A DNA stretch of 5,336 nt from Christensenellaceae bacterium (GCA_012719815.1 JAAXZP010000033.1:1-5336); one strand, 5' to 3'. Shown: positions 1-5,305, counted from the stretch's first letter. Numbers and translations are program-made. Notes: generated by a model from the sequence alone, not told the origin.

Positions 1-1071
1 CGGAGGATATACCTTATATCCATTATTGCTATTCCGCTGCATATTATCAGTATCCTTCTGTTTGCTTTCACGAAATCCGAAGATATAACCTGGAAGCAGG
101 GGATTATCGGGTGCCATTCCGTGCTGCTTGTTTTTATGGTCGTGTTTCTGCTTATAACCCGCAGGTTGCGGAAAAAAACAGTACCCGACAGGGCCATGTT
201 TGTGCTGCAGTACATGCTGGTGGCTGTTATCATGACGCTGGGTATTATAATAGTCGTCTTCGACCAGATGGTCATGACGAACATCACGGCTTTTGTATTA
301 ATGTGCATCATTGTCGGCATTATACTGCTTATCAGGCCATTGGTTTCCCTGATCATCTATGTGATTACATATGTGATGTATTACTTCTTATTGATGTTGA
401 CTATAACCGACGCGCAGATGCTGCTTACCAACAGGGTCAACGGAGTAATAGCCGTTGGGATCGGTTTCTTCCTCAGCTGTATACTTTGGCATTACAACTA
501 CATGAATATTATTCAAATGAGGCGCATTGAAGCCCAGCAAAAACAGCTGGAACAGATGGCGTATTTTGATCCGCTGACGGATTTGCCCAACAGGCGTTTG
601 CTGGAGAAACTGATCAAGCGGGAGATTGCCTCGATACGGCGCTATGGTCACGAAACGGCTATCATCAATTTGGACCTCGACAATTTTAAAAGCATCAATG
701 ATACTTACGGCCATCCGGTGGGCGACAATATGCTCAGGCAGTTTGCCGACTTTCTGACAGCCAACGTCAGGGAAACGGATACCGTGGCCCGGTTTGGCGG
801 AGAAGAATTCATCATACTGATGCCCCAGACTTCCGCTGAAGAAGGGTGTATTTTTGCGGAAAGGTTACGGCAGCTCATTATGGAAAAGCGTTTCACCGTG
901 GGGTCGGTCACATTGCAGATCACGGCCAGCTTCGGCGTGTCTTCCATGCGGGATATCATTGACTGCGACTCTATGGACGATTACTATTTCCTCGCGGACA
1001 AAGCGCTCTATCTGGCCAAGCAGAACGGCAAAAACAGGGTGGAAAAAGCCTGTGTGGGAGCAGGGGTCTGA
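1..1071 (+). CDS. Membrane-bound diguanylate cyclase (GGDEF domain), 5' end outside window
   Basis: This enzyme condenses two GTP to the second messenger cyclic di-GMP at the inner face of the membrane. The frame is open from base 1, so the true start lies outside the window; the internal GTG at 121 is not a convincing start because hydrophobic coding sequence continues upstream of it. About six hydrophobic segments fill the first ~165 visible codons, followed by a short polar, probably coiled-coil linker (MRRIEAQQKQLEQ) and a complete GGDEF domain. Visible motifs are DPLTDLPNRR at the domain start, the metal-binding LDLDNFK, the GGEEF active-site loop (796-810), and the closing ADKALYLAKQNGKNR. 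An RETD inhibitory I-site (769-780) sits at the canonical distance before GGEEF, so product inhibition is expected. No EAL domain follows. The N-terminal membrane sensor is not assigned to a named family, so its signal is unknown. Confidence 0.93.
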   Translation, partial: RRIYLISIIAIPLHIISILLFAFTKSEDITWKQGIIGCHSVLLVFMVVFLLITRRLRKKTVPDRAMFVLQYMLVAVIMTLGIIIVVFDQMVMTNITAFVLMCIIVGIILLIRPLVSLIIYVITYVMYYFLLMLTITDAQMLLTNRVNGVIAVGIGFFLSCILWHYNYMNIIQMRRIEAQQKQLEQMAYFDPLTDLPNRRLLEKLIKREIASIRRYGHETAIINLDLDNFKSINDTYGHPVGDNMLRQFADFLTANVRETDTVARFGGEEFIILMPQTSAEEGCIFAERLRQLIMEKRFTVGSVTLQITASFGVSSMRDIIDCDSMDDYYFLADKALYLAKQNGKNRVEKACVGAGV

Positions 1072-1107
1072 ACTCTTTCGGCAAAAGAGCCTCACTTCAT
1101 TAATGAT

Positions 1108-1140
1108 GCACTCTGCCGACAGCGGGTGCGTTTTTGTTGT
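1108..1140 (+). terminator. Probable rho-independent terminator of the diguanylate cyclase gene
   Basis: GCACTC (1108-1113) pairs with GGGTGC (1124-1129), with one G-T wobble, around a 10-nt loop that can form an inner CTG/CAG stem. GTTTTTGTTGTT follows directly. It lies 36 bp after the cyclase stop and just before the promoter of the next gene, so the two genes are probably separate transcription units. The stem is short, hence moderate confidence. Confidence 0.55.
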
Positions 1141-1145
1141 TCCTC

Positions 1146-1154
1146 TGGTATAAT
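1146..1154 (+). promoter_or_regulatory. Extended -10 promoter for the dehydrogenase gene
   Basis: TGGTATAAT is a perfect extended -10 element (TGnTATAAT). No good TTGACA lies 16-18 bp upstream; that region overlaps the preceding terminator, and an extended -10 can function with a poor -35. The expected start near 1161 would give a leader of about 29 nt containing the GGGAGG ribosome site at 1179-1184. Confidence 0.6.
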
Positions 1155-1189
1155 CGTATTGACTGCAGACGCCGTAACGGGAGGTTGAG

Positions 1190-2218
1190 ATGAAAGCAGC
1201 TGTGGTAGTAGAGCCGGGCAGGCTGGAGATCTGGGATATCGACAGGCCGGTTCCGGGAGAATATGAAGCGCTGGTGGAGATACTGTACTGCGCAACCTGC
1301 GCTGGTACCGACAAAAACTACATATACGGGCGGCACATCCGCCCGGTGCAATACCCGATGCTTTTAGGCCACGAGGCTGTTGGCCGCGTGGTGGAACTGG
1401 GGCGAGGCGTGAGAAACTTCGCTGTGGGTGACCTGGTGACGGACGTGGGCTGCCCGGCCACTCCGGACGGCCGCATATCGTCGCGCGCGGGCGGTTTCGC
1501 CGAATACGGCATCGTGAAGGACGTATGTGAAATGAAAAAAGCAGGTATTCCGCGAGCCGCGTGGGAAAAGCACAGGGCCAACCGCGTTATACCGTCCTGG
1601 TTTTCGCCCGCCGCGTCCACAATGATTACGCCGTACCGCGAAACGCTGTCGTACCTGCGGCGCATCGGCGTCAAAAAGGGCTCCCGCGTGCTCATCCTGG
1701 GGTCGGGTTGCGCCGGTCTGTGTTTTGCGGCGCATGCTGTAAACGAGGGCGCGTCGCTGGTCGCCATGATCGGTACGCCCGCGCGCGAAACTGTTGCCAA
1801 AAAGCTCGGCGTTTCCATATTCGTCAGTTATAAAGAGGAAAACGCAGTGGACGTGATGGGGGAAGCGGCGCGCGAGCCCTTTGATATCATCATTGACGCG
1901 GTGGGCGTGAAAGGCGGGCTGTCCGACGCGCTCAGGCTGCTTAAGCCGTATGGCGCCTGCGGCATATACGGCTGGTACGACTGGGACACCAATGTTATCT
2001 CCCCGCTGGCCGCCCGTGACAGCTTTATCTATTACGCGGGCGGGTACGACCAGGCTGAAACGCATGACGATGTCATCCGGGCCATGCTGAGCGGAGACCT
2101 TGACCCGGCGGACATTCTGGCGCTGGACCATATCTATGAGCTGGACGATATATGGCAGGCATACCGGGATGTCTGGGACAGAAAGGTGATTAAAAGCGTC
2201 GTCCGTGTGAAAAAATGA
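1190..2218 (+). CDS. Medium-chain (zinc-type) alcohol/polyol dehydrogenase family protein
   Basis: A 342-residue member of the MDR superfamily, which oxidises or reduces alcohols, polyols or sugars with NAD(P) in the cytoplasm. The ATG is supported by GGGAGG five bases upstream. The N-terminal GroES-like catalytic domain shows the probable zinc ligand C37 in CATCAGTD and the GHE motif at 60-62 (LLGHEAVGRVVELG). The nucleotide-binding domain begins near 165 with the Rossmann loop GSGCAG (171-176). The four-cysteine structural-zinc lobe of classical alcohol and sorbitol dehydrogenases is missing: the stretch after GDLV (80-83) goes straight to GGFAEY. At the usual Glu ligand position (EPL-type motif) the sequence reads SPAA (139-142). 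No acidic residue is obvious after beta-2 (MIGTPARE), so cofactor preference is open. It converges on a sugar isomerase-like gene 8 bp away, which suggests carbohydrate catabolism. The substrate cannot be read from the sequence. Confidence 0.88.
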   Translation: MKAAVVVEPGRLEIWDIDRPVPGEYEALVEILYCATCAGTDKNYIYGRHIRPVQYPMLLGHEAVGRVVELGRGVRNFAVGDLVTDVGCPATPDGRISSRAGGFAEYGIVKDVCEMKKAGIPRAAWEKHRANRVIPSWFSPAASTMITPYRETLSYLRRIGVKKGSRVLILGSGCAGLCFAAHAVNEGASLVAMIGTPARETVAKKLGVSIFVSYKEENAVDVMGEAAREPFDIIIDAVGVKGGLSDALRLLKPYGACGIYGWYDWDTNVISPLAARDSFIYYAGGYDQAETHDDVIRAMLSGDLDPADILALDHIYELDDIWQAYRDVWDRKVIKSVVRVKK

Positions 2219-2226
2219 GACGGCGG

Positions 2227-3045
2227 TCAGAGAGGCTTTGAAAAGCAATCCGCCACGCGCTCGTAGCAGCGCTGAAGCTGCGGTAGGTCTTTGTAGTTGT
2301 GGCTGTACACCTCGAGTATCACGCCGCCGTTGTAGCCGGCCTGTGGCAAGTCTCGGCGAAACCGAACGATATCCAGTTCGCCCTCGAACGGAAGGCGGGG
2401 AATAATGCCCTTTGTTGCAGAATGCTCGAAGTCGCACAGATGCACGTTGACGAGGCGGCCTTTTACCGGAGCGATATAGTCGGACGGGTCATGCCCGGCT
2501 TGGGCGGCCTGCTTGACGTCCAGCGTGAAATACAGGTTGTCGCTGGTGATGTGCGGCATCAGCTTCTCGGGGAAATCCGGCTCGGCGTACCAGCACCAGT
2601 GGACGTTTTCCCACGCCAGTTTGACGCCGTAGTCCTTGGCCATGTCGGCGAGAGGGTTTACGTATTCCGCAGCGTACTGATAATTGACGGAAAAACGCCG
2701 CGCCTTCTTGAGGTTGGACGGGCCGTGCAGCACGTATATGCCCGCGCCCAGCGCCGCGCCGGCTTCCAGCACCTGCCGGTAGATATCCAGGCTGTCCTGA
2801 CGGGCGCGCGAGTGCGGTGAGAACAGCTGCGGCTCAAACTGCAGCGACAGCGCATGGATGGAGCACACGCTGATGCCCGCGTCGTCGGCGCGTTTTTTGA
2901 GCTCCGCGACAAAGCTCTTTTTATATTCCGACAGGCAGCAGAAAAAAACTTCAGCGTGGCGCACATTCATCTTCGCCATTAGCTCGAAGGTATCCTCAGT
3001 ATTCGTGTGTGGGAAAAAGCACGCGGTGGACATTCCGGTTATCAT
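2227..3045 (-). CDS. Sugar phosphate isomerase/epimerase-like TIM-barrel protein (AP endonuclease 2 family)
   Basis: A 272-residue protein of the xylose isomerase-like TIM-barrel superfamily, which includes sugar isomerases and epimerases, inosose dehydratases and endonuclease IV. The length is typical. Conserved strand ends that line the metal site are visible in order: SIHALSL (H64), YVLHGP (H107), LAWENVHWCW (E146), FTLDVKQA (D176), VNVHLCDF (H202), EGELD (222-225) and VILEVYS (E245). E146, D176, H202 and E245 fit the usual divalent-metal ligands. The start is supported by GGAAGGGAG ending six bases before the ATG. No signal peptide is seen, so it is cytoplasmic. The gene is transcribed divergently from arsR and converges on the dehydrogenase gene. 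Sugar or polyol catabolism is more likely than DNA repair from overall resemblance, but the reaction is unknown. Confidence 0.87.
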   Translation of the reverse strand: MITGMSTACFFPHTNTEDTFELMAKMNVRHAEVFFCCLSEYKKSFVAELKKRADDAGISVCSIHALSLQFEPQLFSPHSRARQDSLDIYRQVLEAGAALGAGIYVLHGPSNLKKARRFSVNYQYAAEYVNPLADMAKDYGVKLAWENVHWCWYAEPDFPEKLMPHITSDNLYFTLDVKQAAQAGHDPSDYIAPVKGRLVNVHLCDFEHSATKGIIPRLPFEGELDIVRFRRDLPQAGYNGGVILEVYSHNYKDLPQLQRCYERVADCFSKPL

Positions 3046-3066
3046 GAACGGCTCCCTTCCTATGGT

Positions 3067-3075
3067 ATTATAGCA
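3067..3075 (-). promoter_or_regulatory. Extended -10 promoter for the isomerase-like gene
   Basis: Read on the minus strand this is TGCTATAAT, a perfect extended -10. The matching -35 position (about 3090-3095, CTCAAA on the minus strand) is weak. The expected start near 3060 would put the ribosome site almost at the 5' end of the message, giving a leader of only about 15 nt. Confidence 0.55.
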
Positions 3076-3087
3076 GAAAACGGCCCC

Positions 3088-3109
3088 GATTTGAGTTATA
3101 TTTCAAATC
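3088..3109. promoter_or_regulatory. Inverted repeat (possible operator) upstream of the isomerase-like gene
   Basis: GATTTGA (3088-3094) and TCAAATC (3103-3109) are perfect 7-bp arms around an 8-bp spacer. The element covers the expected -35 region of the minus-strand promoter, a position suited to repression. The TTTGA/TCAAA arms are compatible with winged-helix repressor sites of the ArsR type, but which protein binds is an inference. Confidence 0.4.
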
Positions 3110-3135
3110 ACAAAAATTATATAATTCGATTCCTG

Positions 3136-3164
3136 TTGACATATTGCTGGATCCTGGTCAATAT
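3136..3164 (+). promoter_or_regulatory. Promoter of the arsR operon
   Basis: A perfect TTGACA -35 (3136-3141) is followed after 17 bp by a weak -10, CAATAT (3159-3164). The -10 runs into the operator-like palindrome. A strong -35, weak -10 and overlapping operator suit a repressed, inducible promoter. The AT-rich stretch just upstream, including the 12-bp palindrome AATTATATAATT (3115-3126), could act as an UP element. Confidence 0.55.
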
Positions 3165-3178
3165 CGAAGTTTTTCGAT
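3163..3178. promoter_or_regulatory. Probable ArsR operator
   Basis: ATCGAA-GTTT-TTCGAT is a perfect 6-bp inverted repeat with a 4-bp spacer. With one base offset the symmetry extends outward (TCAAT on the left, TTTGA on the right). It overlaps the -10 of the arsR promoter and precedes the ribosome site, where autoregulating ArsR repressors typically bind. Autoregulation and release by As(III) or a related metal are inferred from family behaviour. Confidence 0.6.
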
Positions 3179-3191
3179 TTGAGGTGTGGCA

Positions 3192-3527
3192 ATGGATAAC
3201 TACGCTCAATATGCCAGAATTTTTAAGGCGTTAGGTGACCCCAAGAGAGTGATGATTGTGGATATGCTTTCTTGCGGTGAACTCTGCGCCTGCAAGATTT
3301 TAGAGAAGTTTAAAATATCCCAGTCTACGCTTTCTCACCACATGAAACTCTTATGTGATAGCGGGATTGTTACAGGCCGCAGCGAAGGCAAATGGACATA
3401 TTATTCGCTAGATGAGAAATCCATCAGCAGCACTAAGCGGTTTCTCGATGCCATTACTTCGGATAAGGAGAGCTGCATCTGCAGAACAGCGGCCGGGTGT
3501 TGTGACACGTGTGATGATTATGAATGA
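3192..3527 (+). CDS. arsR: ArsR/SmtB-family metalloid-responsive repressor
   Basis: A 111-residue winged-helix repressor that should bind operator DNA as a dimer and release it on binding trivalent arsenic or a related thiophilic metal. I choose the ATG at 3192 because GAGGTG (3181-3186) is its ribosome site five bases upstream; the in-frame GTG at 3186 lies within that site. The N-terminal helix carries the family motif FKALGDPKRVMIVDML, followed by ELCACKILEKF with the CxC pair C32 and C34, matching in position and spacing the As(III)-binding ELCVC motif of E. coli ArsR. The recognition helix is SQSTLSHHMKLL, and the wing is near GKWTYYSL. Unusually, the last 17 residues hold five more cysteines (C95, C97, C103, C104, C107), which could form an additional metal site. 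It is the first gene of an operon with the permease fragment and the ferredoxin. Confidence 0.92.
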   Translation: MDNYAQYARIFKALGDPKRVMIVDMLSCGELCACKILEKFKISQSTLSHHMKLLCDSGIVTGRSEGKWTYYSLDEKSISSTKRFLDAITSDKESCICRTAAGCCDTCDDYE

Positions 3528-3577
3528 TATAAGTCGAGAACATGGCGCACTAAATAAATCGCATGGGAGATAATGAT

Positions 3578-3865
3578 ATGAAGAAGGAAAAGGCTCAGGG
3601 CATTGGGTTTTTTGAAAAATACCTCACAATCTGGGTATTGTTGTGCATGTCCGCGGGTGTGCTCATCGGCAAATACCTGCCGGGCATCCCCGCATTTTTA
3701 GGGCAGTTTGAATATGTTCAAGTCTCCATACCCATTGCCATACTGATTTGGTTGATGATTTATCCCATGATGATGAAGGTGGATTTCACCAGCATTATGA
3801 TAATCGCTGCGGCTGTCGGCATCATTTTGACGCTGGTCAATGACTTCATCCAGGTATTTGGCTGA
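3578..3865 (+). pseudogene. Truncated ACR3-type arsenite permease, N-terminal fragment with foreign tail
   Basis: Full-length ACR3 permeases export As(III) and have about 350 residues and ten membrane helices; this frame has 95. Residues 9-73 look like a good ACR3 N-terminus: FFEKYLTIWVLLCMSAGV, GKYLPGIPAFL, then the helix IPIAILIWLMIYPMMMKVDF. After TSI (71-73, about 3794) the similarity stops, and a hydrophobic tail, IIAAAVGIILTLVNDFIQ, runs to the stop. That tail does not look like the usual continuation or C-terminus of ACR3. The start at 3578 is supported by GGGAGA seven bases upstream; the in-frame ATG at 3563 overlaps that site. The reading frame is intact, so a two-to-three-helix protein may be made, but the conserved downstream transport helices are absent and arsenite export is unlikely. 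An internal deletion that joined acr3 to the end of another membrane-protein gene would explain it. Confidence 0.75.
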
Positions 3866-3880
3866 GAAAGGATGGTTGCC

Positions 3881-4144
3881 ATGAAATACTTGAGGAACGT
3901 TGTGACACTGCGACACGATGAAGAAAAATGTACGAACTGCGGTATGTGTGTCATCGTATGCCCGCATAGAGTTTTTGCCGAGTCGGGCGGCAAAGTCAAA
4001 ATAACCGAGCGCGACCTTTGCATGGAATGCGGCGCCTGCGCCCGGAACTGTCCTTTCGGGGCGATCGAAGTCAAAAAAGGCGTCGGGTGTGCGGCGGCAA
4101 TCCTGAAGGGACTTCTGACGGGCAGCGAACCGACTTGCTCTTGA
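3881..4144 (+). CDS. hgcB: HgcB-like 2[4Fe-4S] ferredoxin
   Basis: An 87-residue dicluster ferredoxin. The two cluster motifs are CTNCGMCVIVCP (C17, C20, C23, C27) and CMECGACARNCP (C47, C50, C53, C57). The surrounding framework (YLRNVVTL near the start, CPHRVF, CMECGACARNCP, AIEVKKGVGCAAAI) is what I know from HgcB, the electron donor to the corrinoid protein HgcA in mercury methylation. The extra cysteine C70 in GVGCA corresponds to the functionally important C73 of Pseudodesulfovibrio mercurii HgcB. HgcB normally ends with a vicinal Cys-Cys pair; here the protein ends EPTCS with only C86. AAAGGA (3867-3872) favours the ATG at 3881 over the one at 3872, which overlaps it. The gene lies 15 bp after the permease fragment in an ArsR-controlled operon. 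HgcA is not in the window, so methylation cannot be claimed; it may be an orphan or an HgcB-related ferredoxin with another partner. Confidence 0.8.
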   Translation: MKYLRNVVTLRHDEEKCTNCGMCVIVCPHRVFAESGGKVKITERDLCMECGACARNCPFGAIEVKKGVGCAAAILKGLLTGSEPTCS

Positions 4145-4182
4145 TTAATACCGCAATAACGTGTCTGGCATATTTGCAGGAC

Positions 4183-4217
4183 AGCTCCGGTGACGTATTA
4201 CGCCGGGGCTTTTTATA
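4183..4217 (+). terminator. Rho-independent terminator of the arsR operon
   Basis: AGCTCCGG (4183-4190) pairs with CCGGGGCT (4203-4210), eight pairs with one T-G wobble, around a 12-nt loop. TTTTTATAT follows directly. It lies 38 bp after the ferredoxin stop, so the operon ends here. Confidence 0.85.
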
Positions 4218-4316
4218 TTGTGCCGAAAAACGCCATATTATGGGGTGTAGGAGACATTATTTTTGCGGTATAGGTGCACCGTTCGACAATAAATTGCCGC
4301 TCGTCTGTGGATAATA

Positions 4317-4345
4317 GAGCCTGTGTCCCTGAAAGGGGAGGGCTC
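4317..4345 (+). other. Compact hairpin in the leader of the 50-residue ORF
   Basis: GAGCC (4317-4321) pairs with GGCTC (4341-4345), and inside it CCCT pairs with AGGG around a GAA loop, forming a two-tier stem. No T-run follows, so it is not a standard terminator. The surrounding 4218-4403 holds no convincing gene; I also see an 8-bp palindrome GGTGCACC (4273-4280) and a GATAAT that could be a -10 (4310-4315) without a good -35. A structured leader or small RNA is possible but unsupported beyond this folding. Confidence 0.3.
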
Positions 4346-4403
4346 ATATACAGCGCCGCAGTGGAAAGAATATCCCTCAGAGCGACAAAGGGGGTAACAA
4401 TAT

Positions 4404-4556
4404 ATGAATTACGCGCTGATCAACGCATTCCTAAAGATGCTGGAAAACTACAAAAACCGGCTGACGCCTCAGCAATACCGTGCGCTGCGCGGGCAGGCTG
4501 TCAAAGGCGATGTTCTGGGCGCACGCCGGGGCCTTGCGCGTATCATTCGGGCATGA
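4404..4556 (+). CDS. Small hypothetical protein, 50 residues
   Basis: A short frame with an AAGGGGG ribosome site (4388-4394) nine bases before its ATG, ending in TGATGA. The product is basic: an amphipathic N-terminal helix (MNYALINAFLKMLENYKNRL), then TPQQYRALRGQAVKGDVLGA and an arginine-rich end (RRGLARIIRA). No cysteines, signal peptide or membrane helix are seen. Codons are GC-rich in the third position like the flanking genes, which supports real coding. The pattern of a Q-Q-Y helix, a GQ turn, GD and GA recalls small hypothetical proteins of Firmicute prophages, but I cannot name a family and give no function. No other phage gene is visible beside it. Confidence 0.55.
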   Translation: MNYALINAFLKMLENYKNRLTPQQYRALRGQAVKGDVLGARRGLARIIRA

Positions 4557-4594
4557 TGAATAACGCCGCTCGCATACAGCCTTATTCTAAAACG

Positions 4595-4623
4595 GGATGA
4601 TCCCGCATATACGTGGGGAAAAC
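4595..4623. repeat. Solitary sequence resembling a type I-E CRISPR repeat
   Basis: This 29-bp stretch starts GGATGATCCC and ends GTGGGGAAAAC, with a short imperfect stem CCCGC/GTGGG in the middle. Length, outline and hairpin recall type I-E repeats such as those starting GGATCATCCCC and ending GGGGAACAC. There is only one copy in the window, with no spacers and no cas genes, so it is not an array. It may be a chance likeness or an isolated relic. Confidence 0.22.
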
Positions 4624-4626
4624 CAA

Positions 4627-4840
4627 ATGAACAGGGGATAGGGGTTATTCGCAGTTTGCGAACTGCCTGGGAGCCTTGGGCTTTAAGAACGATAGTCAGC
4701 TCTGGGAGGAATTCCGGACGCGCTTTACGCAGGAGACTGCGCCGCCCAGTGGCTTTTCCTGCGCTGACCCGGCACTACCGCAAAAACGGCACAATATAAT
4801 ACGCCGGCACCCGTCTTATTTTGGCTGCCGGCTCGCGTAG
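4627..4840 (+). pseudogene. Broken small ORF of unknown function
   Basis: From the ATG at 4627 translation stops after four codons (MNRG, TAG at 4639). The sequence GGGGATA (4634-4640) is followed at once by GGGGTTA (4641-4647); removing one 7-bp unit would join the ATG in frame to a reading frame open to 4840. The restored product would begin MNRGYSQFANCLGALGF and continue NDSQLWEEFRTRFTQ. To about 4770 the codons have a normal coding look with mixed residue types; beyond that the frame crosses the opposite gene's terminator and 3' end, so the last part is probably not coding. I do not recognise the protein. It could be a decayed small gene of the same accessory segment as the 50-residue ORF, or a chance open frame. 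Confidence 0.33.
4782..4806 (-). terminator. Rho-independent terminator of the minus-strand membrane protein gene
   Basis: On the minus strand CGGCGTA pairs with TGTGCCG (two G-T wobbles) around a TTATAT loop, followed directly by TTTTTG. It starts 10 bp after the stop codon of the gene at 4816-5211. Confidence 0.65.
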
Positions 4841-5211
4841 GAAGCCCAGTGCACAGCGGGCAGTATTTTCGCACCCGCCAGTTTCACCGGCACATGGCTG
4901 CCTGGAGCCATCAGGTGCAGCGCGGACCTGTCCACCAGCCAAACGGCTGTCGCCTGATAGGGCTCGCCCCGGGGCGGCGACACATCCAGCGTCAGCGTCA
5001 GCCGGGCTTTGGCGGCGTTTCCGCTCGCTTCGTCGCCCTGCATATCCGCCACCACTGCGGACGCCCACAGGGCGGTTTTCGCTGCCTGGCGCTGTGTCCG
5101 GATGCGCCTCGCCGCTTTTGCTACGCGTATGCGAAGTGATATCAGCACAGTAAATACGCCGACCACGATGACCGCGGCTGCCACCAGTATGATAACAGTG
5201 CTGAAATCCAT
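4816..5211 (-). CDS. Single-pass membrane protein of unknown function
   Basis: A 131-residue protein with one clear N-terminal membrane helix (about residues 5-26: VIILVAAAVIVVGVFTVLIS) followed by a strongly basic stretch (27-48: RIRVAKAARRIRTQRQAAK), which by the positive-inside rule should place the rest in the cytoplasm. The remainder (about 50-122) looks like a small beta-rich domain: LTLTLDVSPPRGEPYQAT, a WLVDRSALHLM segment, then PGSHVPVKL and ILPAVHWA. Similar helix-plus-beta proteins with the wording LTL-V-PP-GEPY and PG--VPV are common as uncharacterised bacterial membrane proteins; none has a function I can give. The start is firmly set by AGGAGG five bases upstream (5217-5222). 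It has its own terminator and no clear operon partner. Confidence 0.75.
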   Translation of the reverse strand: MDFSTVIILVAAAVIVVGVFTVLISLRIRVAKAARRIRTQRQAAKTALWASAVVADMQGDEASGNAAKARLTLTLDVSPPRGEPYQATAVWLVDRSALHLMAPGSHVPVKLAGAKILPAVHWASYASRQPK

Positions 5212-5232
5212 TAAGCCCTCCTGCCGATACCA

Positions 5233-5248
5233 GATAGCTTATACTATC
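5233..5248 (-). promoter_or_regulatory. Inverted repeat containing a possible -10 upstream of the membrane protein gene
   Basis: GATAG (5233-5237) and CTATC (5244-5248) flank CTTATA. Read on the minus strand the centre is TATAAG, a fair -10, about 25 bp before the start codon. The best -35 candidate, TTGCCG on the minus strand (5264-5269), is 20 bp away, which is too far for a standard promoter. It is therefore a weak candidate. Confidence 0.25.
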
Positions 5249-5305
5249 ACGGCATAACCGGTACGGCAAGCGGTCCTGGGCTTTCTCTGGTTTTCTTAAT
5301 CCGGC

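Noticed and set aside
1073..1089. Hairpin CTCTTT-CGGCA-AAAGAG right after the diguanylate cyclase stop
   Set aside because: It is AT-rich and weak and is not followed by a T-run; the hairpin at 1108-1129 with its T-run is the better terminator.
1364..2437. A 357-codon open frame on the minus strand across the dehydrogenase gene and into the isomerase gene
   Set aside because: It lies antisense to a clearly conserved dehydrogenase and overlaps the isomerase gene in another frame. Its translation is rich in Arg, His and Ala with no family motif, as expected from GC-biased codons read in the wrong frame.
4274..4600. A 108-codon plus-strand frame over the small-ORF region
   Set aside because: It overlaps the better-supported 50-residue ORF in another frame, has no ribosome site at its start, and gives a low-complexity, motif-free translation.
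4775..5269. A 164-codon minus-strand frame overlapping the membrane-protein gene
   Set aside because: It shares the strand with the 131-residue membrane protein but in another frame, lacks that gene's AGGAGG site and membrane helix, and runs through the terminator.
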